From Gammaproteobacteria bacterium (GTDB lineage Bacteria > Pseudomonadota > Gammaproteobacteria > UBA6429 > Thiohalophilaceae), in NCBI GenBank assembly GCA_029881995.1, contig JAOULO010000001.1:1-64000 (forward strand): 64,000 nucleotides of DNA. The letters run 5' to 3'. Below are positions 25,050 through 34,670 of the stretch, in pieces. The translations under genes were made by a program, and so were the position numbers. How positions within the stretch are numbered: the first letter of the stretch is position 1; each line of letters starts with the position of its first letter. The notes under the pieces were generated by a model. That model did no database searches. It was not told the origin of the DNA and saw only the letters and a program-made list of their open reading frames with translations.

Positions 25050-26375
25050 ATGCATAACATGGCCAACCTCACCCCAACAGGCCCAGCAGCAAAATCCAGG
25101 CGGATCACTCCCAATAAGCTTTTAAGCTATGGCCTTGTCTGTATTATGATCCTGATGGCTCAGTCACCTGCCTTTGCTGGAAAGCGTGAACAGGCCAAAC
25201 GCATTCATGATCTGCTGGTTGGTGCAGCACCATCTAACACTTTGCTCGATTCCATGGCCACTGCAGTTGGTGATGCTGCCGATCCTCCCATAGCCAATTT
25301 AATTAATGCTGCAAATCTCGCATTAGCAGATGCTGAATCAAAAAAAGTTTTTGCCAATGTCACCCTGAAAAACTTTGCCAGCCCATGGACCAATGAGGCA
25401 CAAAGTGTATTTGAACCGTTAAATGATTACTCGGCAACCGTTGCCGGGATGATTATCAATGACGATGATTTCAGAGAAGTCCTGTTTGGTAACTATATTT
25501 ACACAGGTGGCAACAGTGCTGGTACTCCATACTCGCCAAACAATAATGCCCACTATATTGCTCTAGAAAATCAGAATATCGATCTTTCAACATCACTGGA
25601 AAAAACAACCCAAACGATTGCAGCTCCAGCAGGAATTATGACCACCCGTGCTGCAGCCCGTGCTTACTTTATAGATGGTACAAATAGAGCCATGTTACGG
25701 TTTACTTTCCTAAATCACCTTTGTTATGACATGGAACAATTAAAAGACAATACCCGGCCAATGGATCGAATTCGTCAGGACGTATCACGCAGTCCTGGCG
25801 GTGATAGCCGATTGTTTATGAACAACTGTGGTGCCTGTCATGCTGGGATGGATCCACTGGCACAGGCCTATGCCCGTTATCAATGGGAATATACTGATCA
25901 GGAAGATAATGGTGTACTTGCCTATACCGCAGATAGTATCCAACCCAAATATCACATTAATAGCAATAACTTCAAAGGTGGCTATGTAACAGAGGATGAC
26001 AACTGGACCAATTACTGGCGTAGAGGATCAAATGTCTGGCTGGGCTGGGGGCAGAACACGCCTCATCATGCCGACTATGCCCTTATCGCGTTAGACACAA
26101 CAAATGATAGTCCAGAAGTGAACGTCAGCCATGGCACTGGAGCTAAATCTCTGGGTGTTGAACTGGCTCACAGCGATGCATTTGCCCGTTGTCAGGTGAA
26201 GAAAGTTTTTAAAACAGTATGTATGCGCAACCCACAGAATAATACTCAAAGTGGTGAAGACGACACTAATGCCTTTAATAACATGGTAGCTAATTTTAAA
26301 GGTGCATATGGATACCGTCTGAAAAATGTATTTGTCGAGGCAGCTGCCTACTGCAGTGGTCCTAGTACACTCTAA
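25050..26375 (+). CDS. exported haem-c protein, DUF1585/DUF1588-like
   Basis: A 441-residue protein with a signal peptide ending 'QSPAFA' near residue 43. A single haem-c motif 'CGACH' lies near residue 259, within 'SPGGDSRLFMNNCGACHAGM'. The region before it, 'TTRAAARAYFIDGTNRAMLR' then 'LCYDMEQLKD', is like the DUF1592/1588/1585 group of planctomycete-type cytochrome-associated proteins. It heads a plus-strand operon with a LamG/haem lipoprotein, a Tat protein and ApbE. GAGGG at nine bases supports the start. Role: likely an exported electron-transfer or substrate-processing subunit, inferred. Confidence 0.72.
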   Translation: MHNMANLTPTGPAAKSRRITPNKLLSYGLVCIMILMAQSPAFAGKREQAKRIHDLLVGAAPSNTLLDSMATAVGDAADPPIANLINAANLALADAESKKVFANVTLKNFASPWTNEAQSVFEPLNDYSATVAGMIINDDDFREVLFGNYIYTGGNSAGTPYSPNNNAHYIALENQNIDLSTSLEKTTQTIAAPAGIMTTRAAARAYFIDGTNRAMLRFTFLNHLCYDMEQLKDNTRPMDRIRQDVSRSPGGDSRLFMNNCGACHAGMDPLAQAYARYQWEYTDQEDNGVLAYTADSIQPKYHINSNNFKGGYVTEDDNWTNYWRRGSNVWLGWGQNTPHHADYALIALDTTNDSPEVNVSHGTGAKSLGVELAHSDAFARCQVKKVFKTVCMRNPQNNTQSGEDDTNAFNNMVANFKGAYGYRLKNVFVEAAAYCSGPSTL

Positions 26376-26421
26376 CCACAAAAATGATTATTGAACCTGT
26401 ACCAGAACATGGGACAACACA

Positions 26422-29202
26422 ATGAATAAAATCAAGGATAACGTACAACCTGACGGTTCAAACTACCTGAGTTTTCTCTCGCTAAAAAATCTCTTTTTCT
26501 GTATCAGTCTGGTGCTATTTATCTCAGCCTGTGGTGGTGGTGAAGACAGTCAGCGTGATCCTGGAGGAAATAAACAGGAGCTTGGAGATAGTACAGCTAC
26601 AGCGAAGGACAATGATGTTTTTCAATTTCAAACCCATGTGTGGAAGCCTCTGCGTGACTCCGATAAAGAATGTGGACGTTGCCATAGATCACAGGCTCAA
26701 ACTAAAGGTAAAACATTTTTCCTGGATGATGATATTAATCGTGCATACGATCAGTTTATCGAAAACGGCTTGATGGAAAAATCCAAAGATCCGGAAACAA
26801 ATATTGAAACGGTTAAATCGAGTTCAAAGTTAATTGTTCGCGTTGGCCCTTCATTAAAACACTGGTGCTGGAGTACACATGTTGATTGTCAGGAAGAAAT
26901 GACCACCATGCTTAATAGAATGATCAATGGTTATACAAGAGGTGTTGAAAGTAGAGAAACCGTACTAACACCTATTAAACCTGAAAATCAAAAAGCACTT
27001 GGTGACAGTCTACTTTTCCCTAAGGAATTACCAAGTTCTCCAAGCGGCATTTATGACGGCGTCCACAACTTGCTAACTCAATATTGTTCGAACTGTCATC
27101 GACAAGATGGACCACAACAACAACAACTACCCTATTTTGCAACTGCCAACAAACAGGATTCCTATAATGCTGCCAAGGTCAAAATAGATCTGAACAACCC
27201 TGAAAATTCCGAACTGGTTCAACGACTGAAACTGGAACACAACTGCTGGGATGTCTGTGATGATGATGCAGAGGAAATGCGACTTGCCATAATTAAGCTG
27301 GCAGCAGACATTAAAAGTCTGGGCATCAAACTGGATGATGAAAATATTATCATCAGCAAGGCCCTGGTTTTACTGGAAGACGGTGTACAGGACACTGGTG
27401 GAAACAGGTATGAAGCCAATCAGATAGCCCTGTATGAATTCCAGAATGGTTCCGGTAGCACAGCCTTTGATTCCAGCGGTATCCAGCCATCGCTTAATTT
27501 GACACTTTTTGGCAACGAAGGAATCGACTATCGCTGGCTTAGTAATTGGGGCATTGAAATCCTGACACCCCTGGGTCGGGCACAGGGCAGCACCTCAGAT
27601 AGCAAGAAACTACATAACCGCATTAAACTATCTGGCCAGTACTCCATTGAAGCATGGGTCATTCCAGGAAACGTAACACAGATGGATTCCAATATTGTTT
27701 CCTACTCTTTTGGTGAAGAGAAGAAAAACTTTACTCTTGGCCAAAACATGTATAACTACGAGTCCTATCACCGAAGCAGCACAACAGGCGCAGGTGATGA
27801 TGCACTGTCTACTCCAAATGGTGATGAAGTACTACAGGCGAGCCTTCAACATGTTGTCGTGACTTATGATTCCTTTAGTGGACGAAAGATATATGTTAAT
27901 GGTGAGCTAATCAATGTCAGTGAACCTGATGACCAGGGTGGAAACCTGCTGAACTGGGACTCATCATTTGCCCTGGTGTTGGGAAATGATACTGATACAG
28001 ATCGGCCATGGTTGGGTATTTTACGCATGGTTGCTATTCACGATGCTGCCTTGAGTCAGGAACAGGTCAAATTTAATTTTGATGCGGAAGTTGGTCAGAA
28101 ATACCTGATGCCATTTGCGGTCAGTCACATTGATGGTATGCCAGACGAAAGTTATATCGTGTTTGAAGTCAGTCAGTATGACGAATTCAGTTACCTGTTC
28201 AGGGCTCCCCGTTACATAAATCTCGGTGGTGTTGCTCCAGCAAACTTTGGAACTGTACCTCTAAAAGGTATGCGAATTGGTATGAATGGTGATGAGGTTG
28301 CCGTTGGACAGGCATATTCCAATGTCGACATTGGTAACCTGGCAACCAGTTACGTCGAAGGTGAAGGTAAATCACTTTCTAATATCGATACCATCGTGGA
28401 ACTTCAAAATGGCTCAGATATTGATGAGTTTTTCCTGACTTTCGAAAAACTCGGTGGAGATGAACGTAATCAGGATGTGGCAGCCTATGATGAAAAAGAT
28501 GCAAACCCAACCGATATTCCCGCCTTGCGAACAGTAAATAACGACACTATGACACCACGAATTGGTGTCCGTACCTTTGATGAAATCAACGCCACCATGG
28601 CGAAAATGCTGAAAATCAATGACTGGGCAGGAATTCTTGACATCAATAATAGCAACCCCGAACTGAACGAAGGGAAGTTAGGCACCTTTGTTCAGTATCG
28701 CCAGCAATTCCCTGCCGGAGAGAGTATTGAAGGCTTTGCCACATCACACCAGATGGCGATCTCGCAGCTTGCCATTACTTACTGCAAAGTTCGGATAGAT
28801 CGTGATATCAATAAGACACATGACATCTTCTTCACGGGTTTTGATTTTGGCCAGAATCCTTCTGTTGCCTTTGCCAATGAAGCTGCTGTTGATACATTTA
28901 TTGCCCCTCTATTAACTGAGGTAGTAAATGTTTCAGAAACTGCTATTGAGCTGACTACGCAACCTGAAGTTTCATTCATTCGTAATGAGATGTACAAACT
29001 AATACTTCATGGGGATACCTTTACTAATCCCGATGACTATCCGACCCCTGATAGTTTGGGTCATACCGAGAATATTAATATAGAGAGAGTTGCATTGATC
29101 TCAGCAGCCTGCGATGGCACATGTACCTCAGCTCGTACAAGATTAATTGCTATATCAGCATGCTCGGCTGTGCTGGGCAGCGCCATCATGTTGATTCAAT
29201 AG
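26422..29202 (+). CDS. lipoprotein with two CxxCH motifs and a LamG domain
   Basis: A 926-residue protein. The lipobox is 'FISAC', followed by a Gly-rich linker (about residue 37). Haem-c motifs are 'CGRCH' near residue 84 and 'CSNCH' near 221. A concanavalin-like LamG domain (about 355-555) includes 'YSIEAWVIPG', 'HVVVTYDSFSGRKIYVNGEL' and 'LVLGNDTDTDRPWLGILRMV'. A further C-terminal domain of about 350 residues is unassigned. The whole protein resembles planctomycete-style surface haem proteins that combine haem and sugar/protein-binding modules. It is flanked by genes 46 bases upstream and 31 bases downstream, all plus strand. Confidence 0.75.
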   Translation: MNKIKDNVQPDGSNYLSFLSLKNLFFCISLVLFISACGGGEDSQRDPGGNKQELGDSTATAKDNDVFQFQTHVWKPLRDSDKECGRCHRSQAQTKGKTFFLDDDINRAYDQFIENGLMEKSKDPETNIETVKSSSKLIVRVGPSLKHWCWSTHVDCQEEMTTMLNRMINGYTRGVESRETVLTPIKPENQKALGDSLLFPKELPSSPSGIYDGVHNLLTQYCSNCHRQDGPQQQQLPYFATANKQDSYNAAKVKIDLNNPENSELVQRLKLEHNCWDVCDDDAEEMRLAIIKLAADIKSLGIKLDDENIIISKALVLLEDGVQDTGGNRYEANQIALYEFQNGSGSTAFDSSGIQPSLNLTLFGNEGIDYRWLSNWGIEILTPLGRAQGSTSDSKKLHNRIKLSGQYSIEAWVIPGNVTQMDSNIVSYSFGEEKKNFTLGQNMYNYESYHRSSTTGAGDDALSTPNGDEVLQASLQHVVVTYDSFSGRKIYVNGELINVSEPDDQGGNLLNWDSSFALVLGNDTDTDRPWLGILRMVAIHDAALSQEQVKFNFDAEVGQKYLMPFAVSHIDGMPDESYIVFEVSQYDEFSYLFRAPRYINLGGVAPANFGTVPLKGMRIGMNGDEVAVGQAYSNVDIGNLATSYVEGEGKSLSNIDTIVELQNGSDIDEFFLTFEKLGGDERNQDVAAYDEKDANPTDIPALRTVNNDTMTPRIGVRTFDEINATMAKMLKINDWAGILDINNSNPELNEGKLGTFVQYRQQFPAGESIEGFATSHQMAISQLAITYCKVRIDRDINKTHDIFFTGFDFGQNPSVAFANEAAVDTFIAPLLTEVVNVSETAIELTTQPEVSFIRNEMYKLILHGDTFTNPDDYPTPDSLGHTENINIERVALISAACDGTCTSARTRLIAISACSAVLGSAIMLIQ

Positions 29203-29233
29203 ATAACGGATAAAAGTACCTGAGGACAAGAGA

Positions 29234-30853
29234 ATGGGTAAAAAACGCAAGTCACTACACCCTAATGAGCCATTAAGACACAACGATCATCCAAGGCCTG
29301 TCAGCCGACGAGATTTTCTTCGCCAGGGATTTATTACCGGCAGCGGCGTTGTTATGGGTGGCGGTATTTTCAGCCTGTTTTCTAATCCCCATGAAGCCTA
29401 TGCTGCGGTTTCTAATATATCTGGTGATATTCATAAGATGGCTGATATTGCGGGCTGCCCCGTTGGTGGGGGAGCGGGTACCAAACTACCCTTTATCTGT
29501 TTTGATCTTGCCGGTGGTGCAAGCCTGGCCGGGGCCAATGTCCTAGCTGGTGGTCCTGGTGGGCAAAAAGACTTTATCAGCACCGCAGGTTATAGCAAGT
29601 TCGGAATTCCTGATACGATGTTACCCACTGCAGCTGACGAAAATATCAATAGTGAACTCGGTCTCCTGTTTCACGAGCAAAGTACCATGAAAAACGGGAT
29701 CGTTGAAAAGGCCGGCTCAGCCCTGAACAGGATCAATGGCGTGTTAATTCCTGCCCGCTCAGACAACGATACAGGTAATAACCCACATAACCCCATGTTT
29801 GCCATTGCCAGGGCTTTTTTAAATGATGATCAAAGTGGCAAAGTCCTTTCACTTGTTGGTTCACGCAATAGTGACTCAGGGGGTAATTCTACTTTTCCTC
29901 CCAGTTTTATGAACCCAGAACTCATACCTACCAAGATCGATCGACCCTCCGATATCACTGGCATGCTGGACACCGGTAGCCTCACCGGCATTCTTGACAA
30001 GGATGATCTCAAAGTTGTCATGGAATCCGTTGCACGCCTGAGTCATCAGAAACTCAGCAAAGTTAGTACTGGCACAATTGTTAGCCGTGATGAACTCATC
30101 GAGAACCTGGTGAAATGCGGATATTTAAGTGCCGCTGATATTGCCGATCGCTTTGCCGATGTCAAAGTGAATCCTGCTGAAGATGAGGCCATCGTCGGTG
30201 ACACCGGTATCTTTAGCCAGGGAGAGTGGGATGGCCCTGATAGAAATGAATTCCGTAAGACTGCCTCAGTCATGAAAATGGTACTAGATGGCTATGCAGG
30301 TGCCGGTACGATTACTATGGGTGGCTATGATTACCACACAGGTGAACGAGTCACAGGTGATGATCGTGACGAACGAGCCGGTCGTTGTATCGGAGCCTGT
30401 CTGAACTACGCAGCCCGACGAGGTGTACCATTAATGATCTATGTCTGCAGTGATGGATCTGTTTCCAGTAATGGCCGTCCCGACCCCAATGCAGACGGTA
30501 AAGGTGAATGGACCACTGATAACTCTTCAACAGCAGCTTCATTTATCCTGTTATTTGATCCCCTGGCTGGTGGCCGGCCACAGATACTAACGAATACCGT
30601 ACCAAATCCAAGCCTAGGCCAGATTGGCTGGTTCTCTCGGGATGCTTCGGTGGTACGTAACTCCAGCCCGGCAGCTGATAATGTCCTGTCCCTAGTCAAT
30701 ACAGTTTTACTGAACTACATGTCCGCTAGTGGAATGATTTCTTCTTCTAATACATCAGCATTTACTCAAATCTTTACTGATCTGAGCATTTCACATGGCT
30801 TGGGAAATAACTTCGATCGCCTGATGGCATTCGGGCCTGTTAACTCACCTTAA
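29234..30853 (+). CDS. Tat-exported DUF1501-like protein
   Basis: A 539-residue protein with a twin-arginine signal: 'SRRDFLRQG' at about residues 24-32, then a hydrophobic segment and cleavage near 'EAYA'. The body contains 'FICFDLAGGASLAGANVLAG', 'NPHNPMFAIA' and 'MGGYDYHTGERVTGDDRDE'. It resembles DUF1501-type proteins, relatives of the alkaline phosphatase/sulfatase fold often paired with DUF1585/1592 proteins. Tat export implies folding, perhaps with a cofactor, in the cytoplasm. GAGG upstream of ATG 29234 supports the start. Function unknown; distant family match only. Confidence 0.65.
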   Translation: MGKKRKSLHPNEPLRHNDHPRPVSRRDFLRQGFITGSGVVMGGGIFSLFSNPHEAYAAVSNISGDIHKMADIAGCPVGGGAGTKLPFICFDLAGGASLAGANVLAGGPGGQKDFISTAGYSKFGIPDTMLPTAADENINSELGLLFHEQSTMKNGIVEKAGSALNRINGVLIPARSDNDTGNNPHNPMFAIARAFLNDDQSGKVLSLVGSRNSDSGGNSTFPPSFMNPELIPTKIDRPSDITGMLDTGSLTGILDKDDLKVVMESVARLSHQKLSKVSTGTIVSRDELIENLVKCGYLSAADIADRFADVKVNPAEDEAIVGDTGIFSQGEWDGPDRNEFRKTASVMKMVLDGYAGAGTITMGGYDYHTGERVTGDDRDERAGRCIGACLNYAARRGVPLMIYVCSDGSVSSNGRPDPNADGKGEWTTDNSSTAASFILLFDPLAGGRPQILTNTVPNPSLGQIGWFSRDASVVRNSSPAADNVLSLVNTVLLNYMSASGMISSSNTSAFTQIFTDLSISHGLGNNFDRLMAFGPVNSP

Positions 30854-30871
30854 CCATTTGCTCTACCTTGC

Positions 30872-30898
30872 CTGGGCTGGTTATTTAAATCAGCCCAG
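30872..30898 (+). terminator. hairpin between Tat protein and ApbE genes
   Basis: An 8-bp GC-rich stem (CTGGGCTG / CAGCCCAG) with an 11-base loop lies 18 bases after the stop at 30853. There is no T run after the stem, so it may attenuate transcription or protect the upstream mRNA rather than terminate fully. Confidence 0.4.
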
Positions 30899-30962
30899 TT
30901 CAGCATTATGTATTATTTGTGCTACCTTCTGATTGTTGGTCATAACATCAGGTAAATACCCT

Positions 30963-31973
30963 TTGTATCACTCATTCACTCCACTCCTTTCACTGTCCAT
31001 AATATTCAGTATATTACCCGGTCTTGCATCAGCCACCTGGTATAAGGAAGAACTGGCCATTATGGGAACGTCCGTCAGTGTTGAACTCTGGCATGACAAA
31101 CGCCTCCAGGCTGAAAAATGTATTTCTCTGGTAATGAATAATATGCGACGTATTGATCAGACCATGAGCCCCTATAAGCCTGATAGTGAACTAAGTCGAC
31201 TAAATAAAAAGGCAGTGAGTAAACCATTTAAAGCCAGTAAAGAACTTTTCCAACTCATTAGCCAGGCCAATAAAATATCGGACATGACCAGGGGAAAATT
31301 TGATATCACGTATGCCAGCACAGGCTATTTATACGATTATCGAAATGCTGTACGACCCGATAGTAAAAAAATAGATGTCCTGCTTCCTGCGATTAATTAC
31401 AGGCACATCAAGCTCACTCCTCGGAAAAGACTCGTAAAGTTTAATCATCCCAATGTAAAAATTGACCTTGGTGGTATTGCTAAGGGCCATGCCGTCGACC
31501 AGGCCATCATGATCCTCAAGCGGTGTGGGATTTCCCAGGCCCTAGTCAGTGCCGGAGGAGACAGCCGCATTGTTGGAGATAAACAGGGTTTACCCTGGAT
31601 GACCGGGATTCGCCATCCTCGAGATAAAAATGGTTTTGCCGTAGTGCTGCCACTGACCGATACCGCCATCTCCACATCAGGCGACTATGAACGGTTTTTT
31701 ATCGAAAATGGCAAACGCTACCATCATATTCTCAATCCCAGCTCAGGCCAGCCAGCGGATAAATCACAAAGTGTTACCATTTTGGGAAAAGATGCGACCA
31801 CCACTGATGCCCTGTCCACGGCGGTGTTTGTCATGGGGTCTGAGACAGGCCTAGCTTTTATTGAATCCCTGCCCGGGATTGAAGCCATCATCATCGATAG
31901 CAAAGGCAAAATTCATTACACAAGTGGCCTTTTAAAACCTAAGGATAATAACAATACATCCAAACCTGATTGA
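30963..31973 (+). CDS. apbE: FAD:protein FMN transferase (ApbE)
   Basis: About 336 residues. ApbE uses FAD to attach FMN covalently to Ser/Thr of exported proteins in the periplasm. Family landmarks are 'MGTSVSVELW', 'IDQTMSPYKPDSELSRLN', 'KIDLGGIAKGHAVDQ', 'ISTSGDYERFF', 'HHILNPSSGQPAD' and 'TTDALSTAVFVMG' (metal/FAD site). A signal peptide precedes the domain. No ATG opens the frame. TTG 30963 has AGG ten bases upstream and yields a clean signal peptide; TTG 30933 just after an in-frame TGA is the longest alternative. It lies after the redox-protein genes and probably flavinylates one of them or a DUF4266/DUF3570 partner. Confidence 0.9.
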   Translation: MYHSFTPLLSLSIIFSILPGLASATWYKEELAIMGTSVSVELWHDKRLQAEKCISLVMNNMRRIDQTMSPYKPDSELSRLNKKAVSKPFKASKELFQLISQANKISDMTRGKFDITYASTGYLYDYRNAVRPDSKKIDVLLPAINYRHIKLTPRKRLVKFNHPNVKIDLGGIAKGHAVDQAIMILKRCGISQALVSAGGDSRIVGDKQGLPWMTGIRHPRDKNGFAVVLPLTDTAISTSGDYERFFIENGKRYHHILNPSSGQPADKSQSVTILGKDATTTDALSTAVFVMGSETGLAFIESLPGIEAIIIDSKGKIHYTSGLLKPKDNNNTSKPD

Positions 31974-32244
31974 AATGGTTGAAATGTGACCAACCACACG
32001 GCATAGACTCCGCCAAGCCCCTACATTTAGCTATATAAATGGCCAATACAATCGCTAGTTTGATTGAATAAGTCTAATCCTTATTTGATTAGTGGTTATC
32101 CGCTCGGCCCACAAGCCGGATTTCACAATCATTTGACGACTCTCAATTAACTCCCTCTTTTGTAGTAAGTTTTTGGCCTGATCGCTGTCGTTGATGGTGG
32201 ATAACCATTAAAATAAGGTAGTTTTGAAGGAGCAGGATCTCGAC

Positions 32245-32790
32245 ATGAATTACAAAACCATTTTCATCTCATTTTTACTGGCGTTTGCACTAGTAGCATT
32301 AGGTCTGGCAGGTCAGGTAAGAGCGGAACAACAAAACAATAAGCTTTCGGCCCTGGGCAATAAGGTAGAAGAATTAAAAAAAGAGATTCTCGAATTGAAT
32401 CGAGACCTGTTTATCCTGGAAGAAGAGTTACTGTTTCCTGCAAATACTCAATTTACTGTTTTCCTATCTATGGATAAGGGCCAATTGTTTACCCTCGACT
32501 CGGTTCAAATCAGACTCAATGATAAAATTGTTGCCAATCACCTTTATACCGAACAGGAACTCAAGGCCCTGCTTCGAGGTGGTGTTCAGCGTGTTTATAT
32601 GGGGAACTTACCCAGTGGCCGTCATGAGCTGATAGCCTATTTCAATGGTGTTGGTCCTAAAGGACGTGATTTTAAACGTGGAACCACTATTGCTCTGGAA
32701 AAGTCGAGTTCACCCAAGTTTGTTGAATTAAAAATTACTGACGATACCAGCAAACAACAACCCAAGTTTAATGTGAAGGTCTGGGAGTAA
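32245..32790 (+). CDS. exported coiled-coil protein heading the TPR/Tol-like operon
   Basis: About 181 residues with a signal peptide (to 'QVRA', about residue 27), a coiled coil of about 35 residues ('NKVEELKKEILELNRDLFIL'), and a compact beta-rich domain ('FTLDSVQIRLNDKIVANHLY', 'RVYMGNLPSGRHELIAYFNG'). I do not know the family by name. It heads a collinear operon of TPR, TolQ/TolR-like and AgmX genes and is therefore probably a periplasmic part of that machine. ATG 32245 with CAGGA seven bases upstream is preferred over TTG 32224. Confidence 0.7.
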   Translation: MNYKTIFISFLLAFALVALGLAGQVRAEQQNNKLSALGNKVEELKKEILELNRDLFILEEELLFPANTQFTVFLSMDKGQLFTLDSVQIRLNDKIVANHLYTEQELKALLRGGVQRVYMGNLPSGRHELIAYFNGVGPKGRDFKRGTTIALEKSSSPKFVELKITDDTSKQQPKFNVKVWE

Positions 32791-32801
32791 TTTCATTAAC
32801 A

Positions 32802-34670
32802 ATGAAAACCAATAGCAAACAAGGACGTCTTAGCCTGTTTGTCCTGTTTCTATCAGGCTATTTTTCTATCACCTCTTTGAGTTTAGCTCAGGACGAAGAG
32901 CGACTGGAAATTCGTAACTTGCACTTTGGCGAGACCCTGTACCACTTTTATCAAAAGCAATATTTCACAGCAATTTCAGATCTTCTTGTTGCCCAGAAGA
33001 AACACCCTATCCAGACTCAGGGTGAGAACCCAAATTTATTGCTTGGTGGCCTATATCTCTCTTACAACATGACTCAACGGGCTGGAAATATTTTTACCAG
33101 TCTGACTCAAAAAGATATATCAAAAAGACTCCAGAGCAGTGCATGGTATTACCTGGCTCGAATCGCTTATCAAAATAGCGAACTGGAAAAGGCCAATCTA
33201 GCCGTTAACAAGATTGGGGTTCACCTGCCGTTTCGTTATAACGATGAGCTGCAACACTTACAGGGCAATATCTTACTCAAACAGAAAAACTATAAAGATG
33301 CCATCAAGATTCTCAGTCAATATTCTGATTCAACAGACTGGTCTCACTATACAAAATTCAATCTTGCCATCGCCCTGATCATGGCCGATGAAAATGAAAA
33401 AGGCACTGAATTACTTGAAGAAGTCGCCGAACTGGATGCCCAAGATATAGAACAAATCGCACTACGGGACAAAGCAAATCTGGCACTGGGTTATGCGGCT
33501 TTAAAAGCTAAAGATAACGAAACTGCAGCAGACTATTTCAGACAAATCCGTTTATCCGGTTCCCAGTCCAACAAAGCACTATTAGGCATCGGCTGGGCTT
33601 TTCACAAAGAAGGCAAGCTCAAACGTTCACTGGTACCCTGGGTTGAGTTAAAAAATCGCTCTTCGAAAGACCCTGCTGTTCAGGAAGCTCTGTTAACCAT
33701 TCCCCATGCCCTTGAAGGGCTAAATGCCAAGGAACAGGCCCTGGCATATTATAATGATGCAATAAACTCCTATAACAAAGAACTAGCAACACTAAAATCT
33801 GTCATCAATTCCGTCAAACAAGGTGAATTCATCAAATCATTACGGGTTCTGCATTTACATCAGCAAAAAGAGAATCACCTCCATTTCACAACACTACCTG
33901 ACTCAACCGCAACTCCTTATCTGCAGAGTTTAATCGCAGGCCAGGAGTTTCAATCCATATTGAAGAATTATCGTGATTTGTTGTATATGAAAAATATTCT
34001 TACTCATTGGAATAACCAGATACCTTCTTATAGGTTGATGTTGAATGAGAGAGAAAAAGCTTACGATTCTCGTATTCCTAAAATTAGTGCATTCATGAAA
34101 AATACCCAACAGACTAAGTTGTTAAACCGATACAGAAAGCTAAAAAGCCGCTTAGAAGCAATAGAAAAAAATCATGTTGTATTTGCCCTGGCCAGTGAAC
34201 AGGAAATGAACCTGCTTAATAAACTTTCAAAAATTAAAAAATTGTTGGATAAAGTCCCTCCTGGTCAGCTTGAGGAACAACATGATCAATATCGCTTGTT
34301 TAAAGGTATTTTGTACTGGCAAGTTGCTACTGACTATACCCCACGTTACTGGCAGGTAAAAAAACGCCTTCTTGAAATAGAAAAGGCCTTTAGTAAGCTT
34401 GAAAAGAAAAAAACCTCATCACTTACTACTCTGGTAAAAACTCCTGAATATTTCAAAGACTTTGCCAATAACATTAATAACAAACAAAGAAAAATAAAAA
34501 ACCTGAATCAACAAATATCAAATGTCATAAAATACCAGGAAAGTCTGATCAACCGAATTGCCATTGATGAATTAACAAAGCAGAAGCATCTCATCGAAAA
34601 TTACCATATTCGGGCCAGCTATTCTCTGACTCGTCTTTATGACAGCCTGGCTGTGGTCGAGAAAAAGTAA
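32802..34670 (+). CDS. exported TPR-repeat protein
   Basis: A 622-residue protein with a signal peptide ending near 'SLSLA'. Tandem TPR-like helical pairs cover about residues 40-320 ('SAWYYLARIAYQNSELEKAN', 'ANLALGYAALKAKDNETAAD', 'ALLGIGWAFHKEGKLKRSLV'). A Lys/Glu-rich coiled-coil region follows (about 400-610). The stop is directly followed by the ATG of the next gene. In Myxococcus-type Glt/Nfs systems, exported TPR proteins link inner-membrane motor and outer-membrane parts. This is the role I infer here. Confidence 0.75.
   Translation: MKTNSKQGRLSLFVLFLSGYFSITSLSLAQDEERLEIRNLHFGETLYHFYQKQYFTAISDLLVAQKKHPIQTQGENPNLLLGGLYLSYNMTQRAGNIFTSLTQKDISKRLQSSAWYYLARIAYQNSELEKANLAVNKIGVHLPFRYNDELQHLQGNILLKQKNYKDAIKILSQYSDSTDWSHYTKFNLAIALIMADENEKGTELLEEVAELDAQDIEQIALRDKANLALGYAALKAKDNETAADYFRQIRLSGSQSNKALLGIGWAFHKEGKLKRSLVPWVELKNRSSKDPAVQEALLTIPHALEGLNAKEQALAYYNDAINSYNKELATLKSVINSVKQGEFIKSLRVLHLHQQKENHLHFTTLPDSTATPYLQSLIAGQEFQSILKNYRDLLYMKNILTHWNNQIPSYRLMLNEREKAYDSRIPKISAFMKNTQQTKLLNRYRKLKSRLEAIEKNHVVFALASEQEMNLLNKLSKIKKLLDKVPPGQLEEQHDQYRLFKGILYWQVATDYTPRYWQVKKRLLEIEKAFSKLEKKKTSSLTTLVKTPEYFKDFANNINNKQRKIKNLNQQISNVIKYQESLINRIAIDELTKQKHLIENYHIRASYSLTRLYDSLAVVEKK

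Noticed and set aside
31986-32001. CRP-like site TGTGA-CCAACC-ACACG
   Set aside because: Only the left half fits; the right half has three matches of five.
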